A stretch of 64,000 nt of DNA from Reticulitermes speratus (Eukaryota; Arthropoda; Insecta; Blattodea; Rhinotermitidae): assembly GCA_021186555.1 (NCBI GenBank), contig JAJKFL010000004.1, forward strand, positions 18,070,406 through 18,134,405, given 5' to 3'. A model generated the notes under the pieces. That model did no database searches. It was not told the origin of the DNA and worked only from the letters and a program-made list of their open reading frames with translations. The position numbers and the translations under genes were made by a program. Every line of letters begins with the position of its first letter. Position 1 is the stretch's first letter. Shown one piece after another: positions 33,640 to 45,173 of the stretch.

Positions 33640-33740
33640 AAAGACTAAGATTAGCTTGAATTATATTGTAAGATTCCGATCGTACCGCGCAGTAAACACA
33701 CTCCGTCTTGGTTATAAAAACCAGTCTCCTAATACTGTAC
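33640..33740 (+). repeat. translated-repeat fragment (YRAVNTLRLGYKNQS)
   Basis: The frame at 33656 begins MNYIVRFRSYRAVNTLRLGY then KNQS. I recall this phrase recurring in spurious predicted proteins of cockroaches and termites, so I read it as a dispersed repeat fragment. The rest of the frame is hydrophobic filler. Confidence 0.3.
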
Positions 33741-34382
33741 ACCCAGTCCTTGTTTTACGTCCGTTAGTTTTGCCCCCTTTTGCTTTAAAATCCCTTGCCA
33801 ATTTATACCACTTCTTAATTTGCGCTATCTTTCTCGGTTTAATGCTCTTTGGCTGGCTGCGTTCTATTAAGCTATCCCATTTCTAATGATGCGAATATCG
33901 TTTTTGATTTACGCCGTTTAACCCCTTATTTATGATGGGTATATTATTTTTGATTTTCGCCTTTTTTATTTAGGCCCACTGTTTCAGGAACGCAACTAAG
34001 GCGTAAAATAACGACTTGATATGTAGAGAAATAGCCGCTGTTTTTTTGATAACCTTACAAAACACATAAATGCACTCTGCCGACAAATCGCAGAATGTTT
34101 CAATATTAAACCTGGTGGTACATAAAGCAACCACTAGGCTTTAAAGGATTAATTGTATGTTATTATTTAAACTTTCAGTAACATCTGGTTTTCGCGGAAG
34201 TATTAAAACTACGTTCCTCTTAGATATGACGCCGTCTAATCTTATTAGAGGGGGTTCCAAAACGTTACTACCTACCTACGAAATTGCACGGCGTCACAAG
34301 TTCCAGCACTCACAAGGACATTTTGTGGACCTTAGTTTTACATTAGCGAGAAGTTCGCCTTTATGCAGAGCCATATCACGTT

Positions 34383-34500
34383 TCCCACCATGCAGGCCTG
34401 GATTCGGTATCAGGTGGAAAAAGTAGCACTGAGACGAGTTTGTCCCTTCCTAAGTCGGTTTTCCCCGACCAGTCACCATTCCGCAATTGCCACATACACA
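34383..34500 (+). mobile_element. SINE family B, degenerate partial copy
   Basis: AAGTAGCACTGAGACGAG and TCGGTTTTCCCC align with the middle of the full copy at 15925. The head is only vaguely preserved (CTGGATTCGG). Confidence 0.45.
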
Positions 34501-34811
34501 TCTACGAGTACCAACATCCTGGAGGCTTAGTGCCAGGAGATTCAGTCCTGTAGAATTTACATGCCCGTAACGTGAGCTTCAAACTATACCAATATTGTAA
34601 ACGCTTCTATTACTACGCTTCGGTATAAATGTACACTTACCCTTTTCTACACGTATAAGATTTGAGAGGTCAATATGCCTAGTGATATCGCAAGAGCAGA
34701 AAATTGGTTATGAAAAAGATTTTACTTCAAAATGTACGGCGATAGCCTAAGTTTACTCCAATATTTCTCAGAAACGTGCTGCCTCAGTATTGGGGGGAGT
34801 GAACCTTTTCC

Positions 34812-34945
34812 GTCGGTGCTGAAGTGATTTTTATGAAGACACGTACATGTATCTATTACACAATTAGCCTTCTCAGTCACTTCGGCACCCATGAGAAACA
34901 AATCCAGTCACTCTGAAGATGGAACCAACATGTTCCCCCCAAAAC
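34812..34945 (+). ncRNA. hammerhead-like motif with adjacent short inverted repeat
   Basis: CTGAAGA and T precede a 5-bp hairpin (GGAAC/GTTCC), but GAAAC has decayed to CAAAAC before GTC. A 17-20 base inverted repeat (GTCGGTGCTGAAGTGATT and near complement) lies at 34812-34832 and 34877-34893. Probably a remnant of a foldback element. Confidence 0.3.
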
Positions 34946-35164
34946 GTCTGAGCAAACATATAATCCTACATGGTTTAATTTCTCAGGATACTATCATTTG
35001 GGGTAACAAAGTGTTGTTTACAACCTGAAAGGTCCACGGGCTGATACCACTGAATAAATTAAAATCTTATAGTTTAGTTAACATTTGCTAAAGCTAACAA
35101 AGCCAAAATGTCACTGTCACGAATTAAGGACCACGCCACGAAGATATGTGGGAAGAATAGTTAT

Positions 35165-35330
35165 AGCTTTGCACATCCTTAATATCGAATGCAGGTGGAA
35201 GTGAATGGCCAGATTCTGCACCTCTGGTTCTCACTGGACAGAAGACTGGACGCTTTGGAAGAAAGGAAAATCTCTGTCCCTGGTGGCCGGATGCCAATGT
35301 AAGGACTCATAGGGCTATACGTACATCCAC
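35165..35330 (-). mobile_element. SINE family D, degenerate copy
   Basis: GCAGGTGGAAGTGAATGGCC, ACTGGACGCTTTGGAAG and AAAATCTCTGTCCCTG match the D body in order. Confidence 0.45.
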
Positions 35331-35889
35331 TCCCACATACTTATTCATGGCGTGGCGCTGAGTTAAACACAGAGACGTCTTTCAAGTCTAACAAAACTTT
35401 AACCGTATCCTGTGAGAAAATGCATGCACTATATAATCCAGCATTTGTAAAAATTCTCTTAAAATTTCAGTACTAAAAGAATAAAGTTAAAGCAAGTAGT
35501 TAGAAACAATCTGAATGAAGAAGACCCGAATGATCAATGGTAAGAGAATTGGAAATATACAAAAATTGAAAAACCCAGAAGAGTAGAAGAATAATTCCAC
35601 TTGTAAAGCAAATACGAAAATATTTCAAATATTAGACTAACGCCTGTATTTACGGTGAGCAGCAACACGCCTACTAACACACCGCGCTCCGGTGTTATGC
35701 GAAAAACCCTTGTTCATATAACTAATAACATTTCACTGGCTTAACAGCTAATTAATTTGCTTCCTATTCGGAGCCCTCCGTTTCAATTCCAGGGTCCACA
35801 GTGAGATTTCTGTGTTCTTCTTCTCAGTCCCTCCTAGTGAAAGTTGCGATATTTTCTGTGATATAAAAAGAGGCCACGACTTAATCTGC

Positions 35890-36231
35890 TCAAATTTTTT
35901 TCCATTCATTACTCACAATCCTCATCCACTTCGATGCTGCAAAATTGTGCGCTTGAGGAAACTTCTTTAAATGACTGAGATAAAGAAAGTTCCTGAAGAT
36001 CGGGTCTTCTAGGGTGTTACGCTTTGTCGTTATTTTTTTAATTGGTTGGTGTTTGGCGCAGATAAACCTCTTGGACTGTCTACTTTTAAGATGAAGGGAG
36101 TAAGATCCTTCCAAATGCAGGGAACTATTTACACGACACAGCGTGATATCCCAGAAGATTTTAATCTCAAGCAAACCCGCTGTGAACACCTCGAATTTCT
36201 CATGATTATCTCCGATTGAAGGATGATGCAA
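35890..36231 (-). repeat. widespread insect repeat with palindromic block (FEVFTA...FWDIT)
   Basis: The minus-strand frame includes KFEVFTAGLLEIKIFWDITL then CRV and SSLHLEG. As I remember, this phrase (EVFTAV...FWDVTPC) is among the commonest spurious peptides in insect annotations. Within it CTTCTAGGGTGTTACGC (35999-36020) and a near complement (36133-36157) form an inverted repeat. The 113-codon frame is best read as repeat sequence, not a gene. Confidence 0.6.
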
Positions 36232-36435
36232 ACCCCTTACGCAAGTTTAGGGTAACATAAAGTAAATTTAAATACCGTTAAAGTAGCGATCCCTTGCTTC
36301 GTCCAGGGTAATTTGAATCCTTCCTACTGCTTGTCAGCATGGCCAGCCGAAGCCTTCAAACACGGAAGTCAGACCGATTGACATGAATACCACTTATTTA
36401 AAACCAGATCTCAAGATCTAACACCAAGGAAGGTT

Positions 36436-36987
36436 ACTAATTAGAAGTTTTAGAAACCAACATATGCACTATATTCTCATAAGTAAGTCAATTGCCCCTA
36501 CATATGTTTCAGCTTTTAACAAGCCATCCTCATGGGGTCAAAGTTTTACAGATACTTCACATTTATTAGTTAAATTTTTAAACAACTTGTACATCCACAT
36601 AGAATAAAATAAATCTTAATTCCCAATGGATTATGGTATTATTACTTCCAGCTGTCGAATTAAGTAAAATCCAGGGGAATTTGTTATACTACTTTTCCCT
36701 AAAAGGTTATAAAAGTTTCTTTAAAAATTACATATCTATTGTTGTTTATAAAATTAATGGCACTCTTGTTTTGTATAAAGGTTTTCTCGAGTAGGTTGAA
36801 GTTACCCTGTATTATGTTGCTGCGGGTCCTGTGTTGTGATCTGCACCGGCTGGTTGCGTTATGACTTGTGTCTATGTAAAACTTTGACCCCCTGAGGATG
36901 GCTTGTTAAAGGCCGAAACATGTAGGGGTAATTGACTTACTTATGAGAATATAGTGCATATGTTGGTTTCTAAAACTCTTAATTAGT
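36436..36987. mobile_element. foldback element FB4
   Basis: Inverted arms of about 110 bases (36436-36552 and 36878-36987), with TTTTAGAAACCAAC on the left and its complement on the right. The centre is unpaired. The arms carry hammerhead-like motifs facing outward: right copy at 36887-36929 (plus), left copy near 36507-36543 (minus). No protein coding. The ends ACTAATT/AATTAGT extend the palindrome. Confidence 0.85.
36887..36929 (+). ncRNA. hammerhead-like motif in FB4, right arm
   Basis: ACCCC (36887-36891), CTGAGGA (36892-36898), T, hairpin GGCTT...AAGGCC (36900-36914), GAAAC (36915-36919), AT, GTA (36922-36924), GGGGT (36925-36929). The 5-bp pairing of ACCCC with GGGGT is intact. The left arm keeps CCCC/GGGG but has A in place of the first C of CTGA. 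A 2-base helix III loop would be strained, so any activity might need a dimer. Confidence 0.38.
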
Positions 36988-37939
36988 TTATCAAGCTGCA
37001 CGGTGAACATAACGTGAAACCAAAGAAGGTTGTTTAAATGGTAACGTTTCTGTATTAGATAAGGGAGGTCCGCGGTTGAATCTCTGTATTTATATGTTTT
37101 TGGTATTCCTCTCTCCATTTAGGCAAGTTCGTAGAAGCTATCTCAACTCAGGTCACTAGAGCTTTCTTCCCTCATTTCTTCCACCTCCTTCTGTACTCAC
37201 TCTTCATCAGTCATCCTGTTATTCGACCCATATACGACAAAATCGGAGGCTCAGAAAAGGTCGTAAAAGAGAATGTGGGGCCTAAATAAAAGACGTGCCT
37301 TCAAAAACAGTTAAACTTTTCATTTGTCTATACTGCAGTAAGTTGTATCCTTCCTAGCACATTCTGTGCATGGTTACACAACATTTTAAGCACAAAAATC
37401 AGAGAAGTTTAAATACACATCACGGAACATGGGAACTCAACACCTCACAAGAATGTTTGCTACAACAAATTGCTCTCAGCTTTCTGCTGCGCATCCAAAA
37501 TGCCCACGCCTTGCCACACCCACGATTGCAAATATTACTAAGGAAATCCCTATTTAGTACAAAGAGAACGGTCTATTTATTTAATGCCGGTAGAGTTCAG
37601 AGACAAACTGCGAAACATTATTCAAACAACAGACTGTGCCCATATTCGAACCTATCTGCGTCATGGCGCAGAAAAAGAATCTATTATTGCGAGGCACTGC
37701 CGACTTTCGCCGCGTTACATGAATCAGTCATTGAGTAACTACTCCATTCCAAGCGTGCTTGAACAAAGCACTCGGTTTCTATAATCCGATTTGCACGGTA
37801 ATGCTCTATGCAAGGCTGGCTGTTTGTTGGGGTCGTGCCATTGAAACTGGCAGAAATTCTAAACATTACGTACAGAATAAGAGCATGGAACAGAGTGTAA
37901 TAGCCTTGAGTTTCGATGCTGTGTAGAATTCTAGGCTGA
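36988..37939. other. no supported feature
   Basis: Overlapping plus-strand frames at 37370-37784 have no recognisable domain. No repeat match. Confidence 0.4.
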
Positions 37940-37985
37940 CACAGACATTTCGTAGGAAAATGATGCCTCCATCTTCAGGGCTGAA
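37940..37985 (-). ncRNA. hammerhead-like motif, isolated, degenerate
   Basis: The minus strand has CCCTGAAGAT, an imperfect hairpin (GGAGG...CCT), GAAA, then TGTC. The flanking helix I bases do not pair well. Confidence 0.22.
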
Positions 37986-38494
37986 GGAATTGGGTCCAAA
38001 ATGATGCTGAAATTATTAGGGTAAGTATCTAACTCGCTTAAATAGGGGGGTTGCAAATAATTTCAATTTATAAATATTTTACATTATTAGGATCCTAAGA
38101 TAGAGGTCTATCTATAATATTCTACTCATAAGAATTGCAAAGATACTGTTTGTAACTGAGGAAATCCACATATTAAGCATATGGATTTAATGAAAAGTGC
38201 AAATAGAACAAACGAGTCAGGATAAACATTGGCTGGAAGTGCTTTATTAACACACTGAAGAATATAAACCCACTTAATATATGAATGTCATCCGACCAAC
38301 AGAAAAAAACTTATGTCAACCAAGGAAAAGATGGAAAGACCTAAACCCATAAAGACGGAAAAAGCCTGGAATTGCTTATACACTCTTGCTGCTAATGATG
38401 ATGATAAATTGTAAATTTTAATTCTGGAAAAGTAAATGTATTTTCCAAGTTATTATTTTCAGGCATCTAACGTCGTGTAGGCCAGAACATAAAG

Positions 38495-38542
38495 TCAACC
38501 GACATATCGGTGGAGACTCTTGCCTTCATTTTCAGGAATAGT
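38495..38542 (-). ncRNA. hammerhead-like motif, degenerate
   Basis: The minus strand reads CCTGAAAAT, a long imperfect hairpin, CCGATATGTC and GGTT. Core residues have changed (GAAA to GATA), so an inactive relic at best. Confidence 0.2.
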
Positions 38543-38838
38543 TCCGTACATACTTATAGACTGCATGGGGTCAAATCCCAGAAGCAAATAATAATTACGA
38601 CTGTAAACGCTTCAAATTCTAAATTTAATTTTAGTTCACTTAACGAAGCTGTCACTATATCAGACTGCATGGCGTAGAATAAATGGACGATATTTGGAAA
38701 GTACGCGAAATGAAGCGGTTGTGGCTGTATGAGTCACGGCACTTGCGTTGAGGGGCTGAAAAGCACCGCTAGTAACCTCTGTCATAACGGTTGGTGTTCT
38801 TGATGTCATTAGAATTTGGCACCTCCTAATCACAAATC

Positions 38839-39088
38839 GCCGATCCCAGTGGCCGCGCGGTCTAAGGCGGTGATCTGTGTCCGCTTGCTTGCTGAGATTG
38901 CGGGTTTGAATCCCGCCGGGGGCATAAATGTCTCTTTCGTGTGTGTTGTGTGTTGTCAGGTACAAGTAACTGCGACGGGCCGATCACTCGTCCAGAGGAG
39001 TCCTACCGTCTGTGATGTGTCTGAGTGTGATCGTGAAGCCTCGATAATGAGGAGGTCCTGCCCACTAGGAATGTCGAGCCATAAAAAA
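38839..39088 (+). mobile_element. SINE family A, copy 4 (intermediate between subfamilies)
   Basis: Complete plus-strand copy with head GCCGATCCCAGTGGCCGCGC, B box GGTTTGAATCCC, tail GTGTGTTGTCAGG, end GTCGAGCCATAAAAAA. It has the subfamily-a end but the GATCACTCG word typical of subfamily b. ACAAATC at 38832-38838 and 39090-39096 is a likely target-site duplication. Confidence 0.9.
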
Positions 39089-39096
39089 TACAAATC

Positions 39097-40046
39097 AGAA
39101 ATATTACCTTTTCAACCATCTTGTTAGGCAGGAAAAATAAAATCAGAGATATGAATATATTACTAACAGAAACATGTGGGAGTTAAAGGTGAGTCAGATC
39201 TTTCCTTTCGAGAGAAAGGTAAATGCTGAATGCCAATTTAACAACACAAAGAGACACGAGTGAACAAATTCAGACAGTGATTCATGAGAAATGAATAATA
39301 AGTAGTACTTAAGAAGTGAAAACGGAAGCCTAACTGAAGGGCACGTAGTAGAATTCGACAGCTTTTGCTTACGTATTACAATTCAGTGACTGGCTCATAA
39401 ACATAATCGACTGAGTTCGGGATAAAACCTTATTAAATCGTAGTAACAGTTATTAAATTTGTCGTTCATGTCCTGCATGAGTTAGAATTTAACAAAGGAT
39501 ATTATCAAAATTTCCGTGCAAAAAAGTCTGGTATTTTCAGTCTATTATACGTACACATGTCAGTGGTAAGGTATTAGCGTTTAATAGCAATGAAGTACAT
39601 TACGCTATCAAAGAAAATAATCGGTGTGTGACAGATAAAACAGTTTGCTTAAACTCAAAAGACCCCTATTGAAATTAGGCATGCTCTGAGATCGTGTTAA
39701 GTGCATTCATGCCTGTAAAGGACTCAACCAGGCTAAGGACACAAGTTCAATGGCACAATTAAATCGACGCCCTGTAAATGATTTATACGGAACTGGAGAA
39801 AATGCAAGGCTTGTTATTTTTAACGAGATACTAGCATGGTATAAATAGAAGGCATTTAGAAGTGTCATGCTAACCGGGGTGCAATTGAATTAGCTTGATA
39901 GATCAAACGGCCTCAGTCTACGGATTTGCAGTGTACAGTGCATCAGGAACATTTCTTCTCCTTCATTTTTCAGGGCACCGTATGCCAGGGTCGATCATAA
40001 CCTGGTTCCTGTCCAAATCTCCCCATATCTGGACGTACGAATATAA
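39097..40046. other. no supported feature
   Basis: AT-rich, no open frame or repeat of note. Confidence 0.45.
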
Positions 40047-40213
40047 ATGACAGGAAGACGAGGAAGAAGGCGTAAGCAGCTACTGGATGACCTTAAGGAA
40101 AAGAGAAGATACTGGAAATTGAAAGAGGGAGCACTAGATATCACCTTGTGGAGAACTCGCTTTGGAAGAGACTACGGAACTGTCGTAAGACAGACTACAG
40201 AATGATGATGATT
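40047..40213 (+). mobile_element. LINE 3' end with intact C-terminal tail ORF
   Basis: Second copy of the LINE at 1446-2702, reduced to its last 160 bases. The frame at 40047-40205 is open from MTGRRGRRRKQLLDDLKEKR through RYWKLKEGALDITLWRTRFG to VVRQTTE and a stop. This shows what the other copy read before its frameshift (AAGCAGCTACTGG here, AAGCATTACTGG there). ATGATGATG follows the stop. 5' truncated; not a gene on its own. Confidence 0.85.
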
Positions 40214-41547
40214 TGGACGTCCCATACCGGCGGGGATTATTTTTGTACCCTAAAGAAGAAAGCAACAGGTTCCTCCGAGATTTTGGTGCATATATATCAA
40301 ACTATACGGCGTCATAATTAAGAATAACAAGCTTTTCATATTTACGCCGTCAGGACAGAAATTTTATCAACGCCCATTAACACGATATTAAAGACATTCC
40401 AATGCAAACATCGGACCACAGTTCTTTAATAACTTTACAGTGCAACAAGATCTGTGCTATACGTTGAACAGCAGTTCTAAAAAGAAGTTAGTATTGAGTT
40501 CTGTTAAGTGAGAATAAGAAGGTAAGGCAAGTTATGTCTGGAGGTAGGATGCTTTATCCAAACTGCTTGACAGATGTCGCAGCATGCTACGGAAAGTTAC
40601 ACCGTGGAAAACAATAAAATTCAGAACTTTACATTATAAACGACACCTATGACATTTACGCCAATAATATCACAAAGAGCCAGAAACAAAGGAACGCAGT
40701 TTATGCTGTCGTTATTCTGAACTAACTCTATGGTGAAGTTTACCTTGAAAATTTTATGTTTGGATCCCTGTAATTGGTCAAGGAATGCCTTGCTTTTATG
40801 CGTCACTAAGGTTCGTGAGCGTGCTTAAAAAATCAAAAAATCTGGGGATCCCATCTGGAGTCAACTGAACCCAGTCCACATTTAAACACCTCGATCTCCT
40901 AAAATTAATTTTAATATACCCCCACGCCCATGTCTCCTTCACCGAAAGACGCGTACACTGGATATCACGTGTGTATTTGCGACGCCTCCGGTTCAGATTT
41001 CAGCCTGCAGACCAGCTATCCTAATCTACATGTTTCATGGTTTGACTCAGTTACGCCAGGCGAATTCCGGAATTAGCCCTCGACTGTTTCGTGGTATAAC
41101 TTTTTACTTCATTATTTTCCCATCATCCTGTCATTCGACACTGCATAACGTGGCCAATTGTAGGCGTCATTAAAAAACCGTAAAGAAGAAAATATGCCTA
41201 TATCAGCGAATATTCTAGCCCTGTAGGTATTCTGACCCAAATTCTCACGTGGGTAACATGCCCTTTCCACATACCAACCATGAATTAATCGCCATAACAA
41301 TATCGGGATAATAGTACAAAACATAGTACTGCTTACTCCACACAGTTTTCCTCTTAGTTTTGTCTTTTAGGTCCAAATATTCTTGCAGCCTATTGTTTGA
41401 TTTAATTGTGAGAGACAATTCAAACCTAAGCGTTTAAGACACATCTGATATTTGCACTAAGAAGCTGTGACACTTGCCATCACACAATCGCAACTTCGAA
41501 TACACCCAACGCACAGAACATTGGCAATCCGATACATGGCGCAAAGT
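40214..41547. other. no supported feature
   Basis: Mixed sequence with short motif-free frames on the minus strand (40621-40806 and 41112-41324). Confidence 0.45.
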
Positions 41548-41804
41548 CTGATCCCAGTGACCGCGCGGGCTAAGGCGTGGGTCTTCGGTCGTTCGCTTTC
41601 TGGGATTGTGGTTTCGAATCTAGGCGGAGCATGGGTGTCTTTCTCTTGTGAGTGTTGTGTGCTGTCAGGTAGAGTTCTCTGCGTCAGGCTGATCACCCGT
41701 ACAAAGGAGTCGTACCGAATGTGTGGTGTGTCTGAGTGTGATCGTGAGGCCTCGACAGTGAGGAGGCCCTAGCCCACTAGCGAGTGTTGCGCCATGAAAA
41801 AAAA
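41548..41804 (+). mobile_element. SINE family A, subfamily b, copy 5
   Basis: Head CTGATCCCAGTGACCGCGC, degenerate B box (GGTTTCGAATC), the GTGTGCTGTCAGG block, then GTTGCGCCATG and eight A. The GTTGCGCCA end is the subfamily-b type. Frames of 79-107 codons across it are SINE sequence. Confidence 0.85.
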
Positions 41805-42559
41805 GCACACACGACGTAATCACGTTTACCGAGGTTACGTATAGGTAATTATTTTTAATAGGAAGATTAATGGACGACAGAGTGGAAATGGTGTTGGTGC
41901 TATATTTTACAATATCAATCCACTTTATAAGAATAACTTGAAATGATGAAAGAAAACACACACAAAGAAGAAACCCTTCGGGAAACATTCGAAAGGTGTC
42001 CAGTTAAAATTTCGGCCGGAAAACTGCTTAATGTGAACACAGTGTTACGTGATTTCCTTCAGTCTTTCAGACAAAGGCCAGACAATACAGAAAATTAAGC
42101 AAAGACTGTCTCTTTCCAGTTCCTTCTCCACTAATCACCTTACACTGAACTAAATACGATCTGAGACATTGAAAGCTTCGCTAAAGAAATCATGAGTAAT
42201 GATCATTGAACGTTGCCTTTCTGAGATCCAAGGCGGATGCCTTTCGCTGCGCTAAACTTCCCTGTTTTGATTCACACGTTTGCATCACCAGCGTCAAACA
42301 TCCTCATTGCTAAAACCTTCACAGTTTGCAAGCTAAGCCAGAGGCTGCTTCCTAGTGCATATTAAACACTGATTGTCGTAAAGGAAGATCACCAGCAGGA
42401 AAATTGTTATTGATAGAGTAATGGTGGGTTTCACAGGCGGGTTTTTGTAACTGAATATAGACATTATCACAAAGTTAAACTATAGCGTGTCTATAAATAT
42501 TTCCGTAAAAATGAAGCCGCTGTTGTTCTTCGGGTGATGAAATCAAGAAGAATGTGATG

Positions 42560-42835
42560 GACGGGGCATATAGCACGTATGGGAAGAGGATGGTTGCATA
42601 GATAGTTTTGGAGAGGAAATCTAAGAGAATAAGAATATTTCGAAGACCTAGGCGTAGATGGGAAGATAATATTAAAATAGATTTTCAAATGTGGGATAGG
42701 GGCTTGGACTGGATTGATCTGGCTCAGGAGAGAGACAGGTGGCGAGCTCTTGTGAATGCGGTAATGAGTTTTCGGGTTCCATAAAATGCGTTGAATTTCT
42801 TGACTAGCTGAGGGCCTGTCAGATTCTCAAGAACG
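42560..42835 (+). mobile_element. retroelement C-terminal tail with 3' UTR, best copy
   Basis: From 42641 an open frame reads [16 protein letters not shown], then [17 protein letters not shown] and AVMSFRVP with a stop at 42782-42784. The WEDNIK...DWIDLAQDRDRW...RVP tail is, from memory, extremely common in arthropod genomes as the end of a non-LTR element's polyprotein. A 3' UTR follows to about 42835 (TTTCTTGACTAGCTGAGG). Other, more decayed copies are at 6171, 9148, 20155 and 63529. The upstream part (42560-42640) is out of frame. Confidence 0.75.
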
Positions 42836-43614
42836 ACTCTGCTCACTGGAGTTTTTAGTTATGGGTTACAACGTGTCGGGTGAAAAATTACAAGATGACA
42901 AATTGGGATGGACGTAGAAGTAAGAGGATCCTGGCCGCTCTTACAAGGCGTCTCGAGTTTCATGTCCTTGAGCACGGCACTGTCCCGGAGGATGCAGGAT
43001 TTTTATGCGAAGAAACTGCTGGACTCAGGAACACGGAAAAGAGACATCTTCAATTACATATTCAATTACAGACACCTTTCACTACTCCAAAATGGGGCTG
43101 CAGGGACCGAGAGATACCTGTCATGTTAATACAGCCGATCTATGGGTGGATATTTGAATCGTTCGCCTCTCGACAAGGAAGTGAGACGTACAATTAAAAA
43201 CCAGGGCGATAGGCCGAAAACAATGACACCTTCTGTTTGATTGCAGTAACTCGGATTAGTTCTTTGGTCTCTGAAGGCTCAAGCTTGTCCAAACAACAGA
43301 GAGCGTTGCAGTTTCTATCTCACGCAAGACATTTTGCGTCTTTGTAACAAACCCTAAATGGTTAATGCTATTGAGCAGAAGTATCGTTGTGTAGTCTGAG
43401 AATATCATGAAACACGCAAATATAATCTGTGGTCAAAACGCAATTGTACGTTAAAGTAGGTAATACATATATTTACCGCTTTGCTCTTACGGTTCTAAAA
43501 TGTTAAAATTTTCTTTCCTTCTTTTACATTAAAATTGGCGCGAAGCACAAAGTTTAATTAATTAAAATTTCCCTCTTCTTAAATATCGCACCATGATAAC
43601 ACATTCCTTTCATC
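42836..43614. other. no supported feature; motif-free frame at 42880-43197
   Basis: A 105-codon plus-strand frame (MKNYKMTNWDGRRSKRILAA...) overlaps another of 73 codons. No recognisable domain or splice support. Confidence 0.4.
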
Positions 43615-43775
43615 TCGGCAGTCATGGAAGTGAATGGGGAGCTCCCCATTTCGGTCGGTTTATTAGCGAAGAAAGAGTTCCTTCTTTACCCATTGAAGGG
43701 TAGGTGACAAAGAGAGGATCCCCTCCTCCTGCCGGGAACATAATCCCGGTGATGCAATCCGTAGCAAGTAACTTT
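43615..43775 (-). mobile_element. SINE family D, degenerate copy
   Basis: GTCATGGAAGTGAATGGGG, GAGAGGATCCCCTCCTCCTG and a B-box remnant near 43745 follow the D order on the minus strand. Confidence 0.45.
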
Positions 43776-44181
43776 AGTTACTTAGTTACACTAGTGTATT
43801 TTCCTTAAATCTGAGGTTACTTTACAACGCCATGTAAACTACATGCACTGTAGAAGTGTAGTGAAAGCAGAAGATAGTTATTATGGTAAAATGTATGGTG
43901 GAGAAAACTACCATGTTATATTTCAATTGCCTATTCTTTAGACGTATCTAACTGCTAATAGTGACAACATATTTTGTCTTGATCATGATTTTCAAGCGGA
44001 AAAACGAATCCAACCAATTTCAAAAGCAGTGCGACTGGGATACTCTAAATTAAGTGGCATTGACGTAACAGGTGTCAGAGACTGCAGATTGGTTTTATTA
44101 TTTATGTAGCATTTACATTCGTTTGCTTTTGAAGAGGATGAATGTGCAATAATTGCAAGTAGAAGTCGCTTCTCCAATTTA

Positions 44182-44435
44182 TTTTCTGTGGCGCTAGAGC
44201 CCAAGTCGGGTAAAGGCCGCTTTTTTTTTTGAGGTTTCTAAAGAACACAATTAGACACTCACACTCGGTAGAAATCCTCACGAGTGATCAGCTCGTCGCA
44301 AAGGCCGCTACCTACACAACACACAATAGACACAAGAGACGAATATCCATGCCCTCTGAGGGATTCGAAAGCGCAATCCCAGCAATCAACCGACTGCAGA
44401 CCTAAGCCTTAGACCGGAGGGCCACGGAGATCGGC
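44182..44435 (-). mobile_element. SINE family A, subfamily b, copy 6
   Basis: Minus strand: head GCCGATCTCCGTGGCCCTCC, degenerate B box, the GTTGTGTGTTGTG-like block shortened as in copy 3, end CTCTAGCGCCACAG. CTCCAA occurs on both sides, a weak candidate duplication. Confidence 0.8.
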
Positions 44436-44706
44436 CCCTCCAAAATATTACTCTTTAATAAATATGTAGGTTACGCTACTTTAGTTTTAAACACACTTCC
44501 AATGTAACCAGTGTCACAGATCATTTGATAATGTAACATACGATATTTGAATTCTGCAAACACGATTCTAATAACTCTCTCGTAGGTCGTAATTGTAATA
44601 AATACAAATAACAACATAATGTTTAATTGTTCGATTTCAGCATGGAAAATTCTCGGCCAAATATATTGCACTTATTAATACTGTAATGCTATGATGTAAA
44701 AGTAAC

Positions 44707-45061
44707 AACAAAGTATACCACAAGAAGTACATTTATCCTAAGTCAAATATCCTACATGTTTTGTCTAGCCACTATCATCAGATAACATATATCATTGTAC
44801 GAAAATTTTTTATAAAATCATAAAGCCACTTAAGTTAAAAAAATTTTAAAATTAAAATGTTTACTTTAAACGTACAAAAAGGGCATCGATTATATACGTT
44901 AAACACAAATATATCTAAATATTTTATATTTTAACTTAATTTATTTTTTAGTCTTTAGCAGTATTTAACACAAGCATATAATATCCCTGATAATGACAGC
45001 TAGCCGAACCATGTAAAATCTCTGACTTACAAGAAATCTACTTCTTGGGGTGTACTTTGTT
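44707..45061. mobile_element. foldback element FB5
   Basis: Imperfect inverted arms (44707-44790 and 44985-45061) starting AACAAAGTAT and ending GTACTTTGTT. The centre is AT-rich and unpaired. Both arms hold an outward hammerhead-like motif: the left one has the canonical-looking CTGATGA on the minus strand (44745-44790), the right one is decayed (CTGATAA...GAACC). Older than FB1-FB4 judging by arm divergence. Confidence 0.7.
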
Positions 45062-45081
45062 GATGTATATATACCATTCAG

Positions 45082-45173
45082 GCAAGTACACAGTTATAAT
45101 ATTCTACGAAAATTGTAATGATGAGTTTCCCAAGTATCAAATGCTTGTACTTTCTTACACACGTCTGGTGAAA
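45082..45173 (+). other. exon-like segment, product unknown
   Basis: The acceptor tatataccattcag is followed by two bases and 30 open codons, KYTVIIFYENCNDEFPKYQM then LVLSYTRLVK, up to the consensus donor gtgaaa|gtaagt. Of the exon-like pieces this has the best donor and the most protein-like translation. No domain recognised. It sits just beyond FB5, and no companion exon is obvious. Confidence 0.28.

Noticed and set aside
35890-36231. 113-codon minus-strand frame as a host gene
   Set aside because: Its peptide phrase is, as remembered, a common insect repeat translation, and the DNA holds an inverted repeat.
42880-43197. 105-codon frame as a gene
   Set aside because: No domain, no splice or promoter support, and overlapping frames of similar length.
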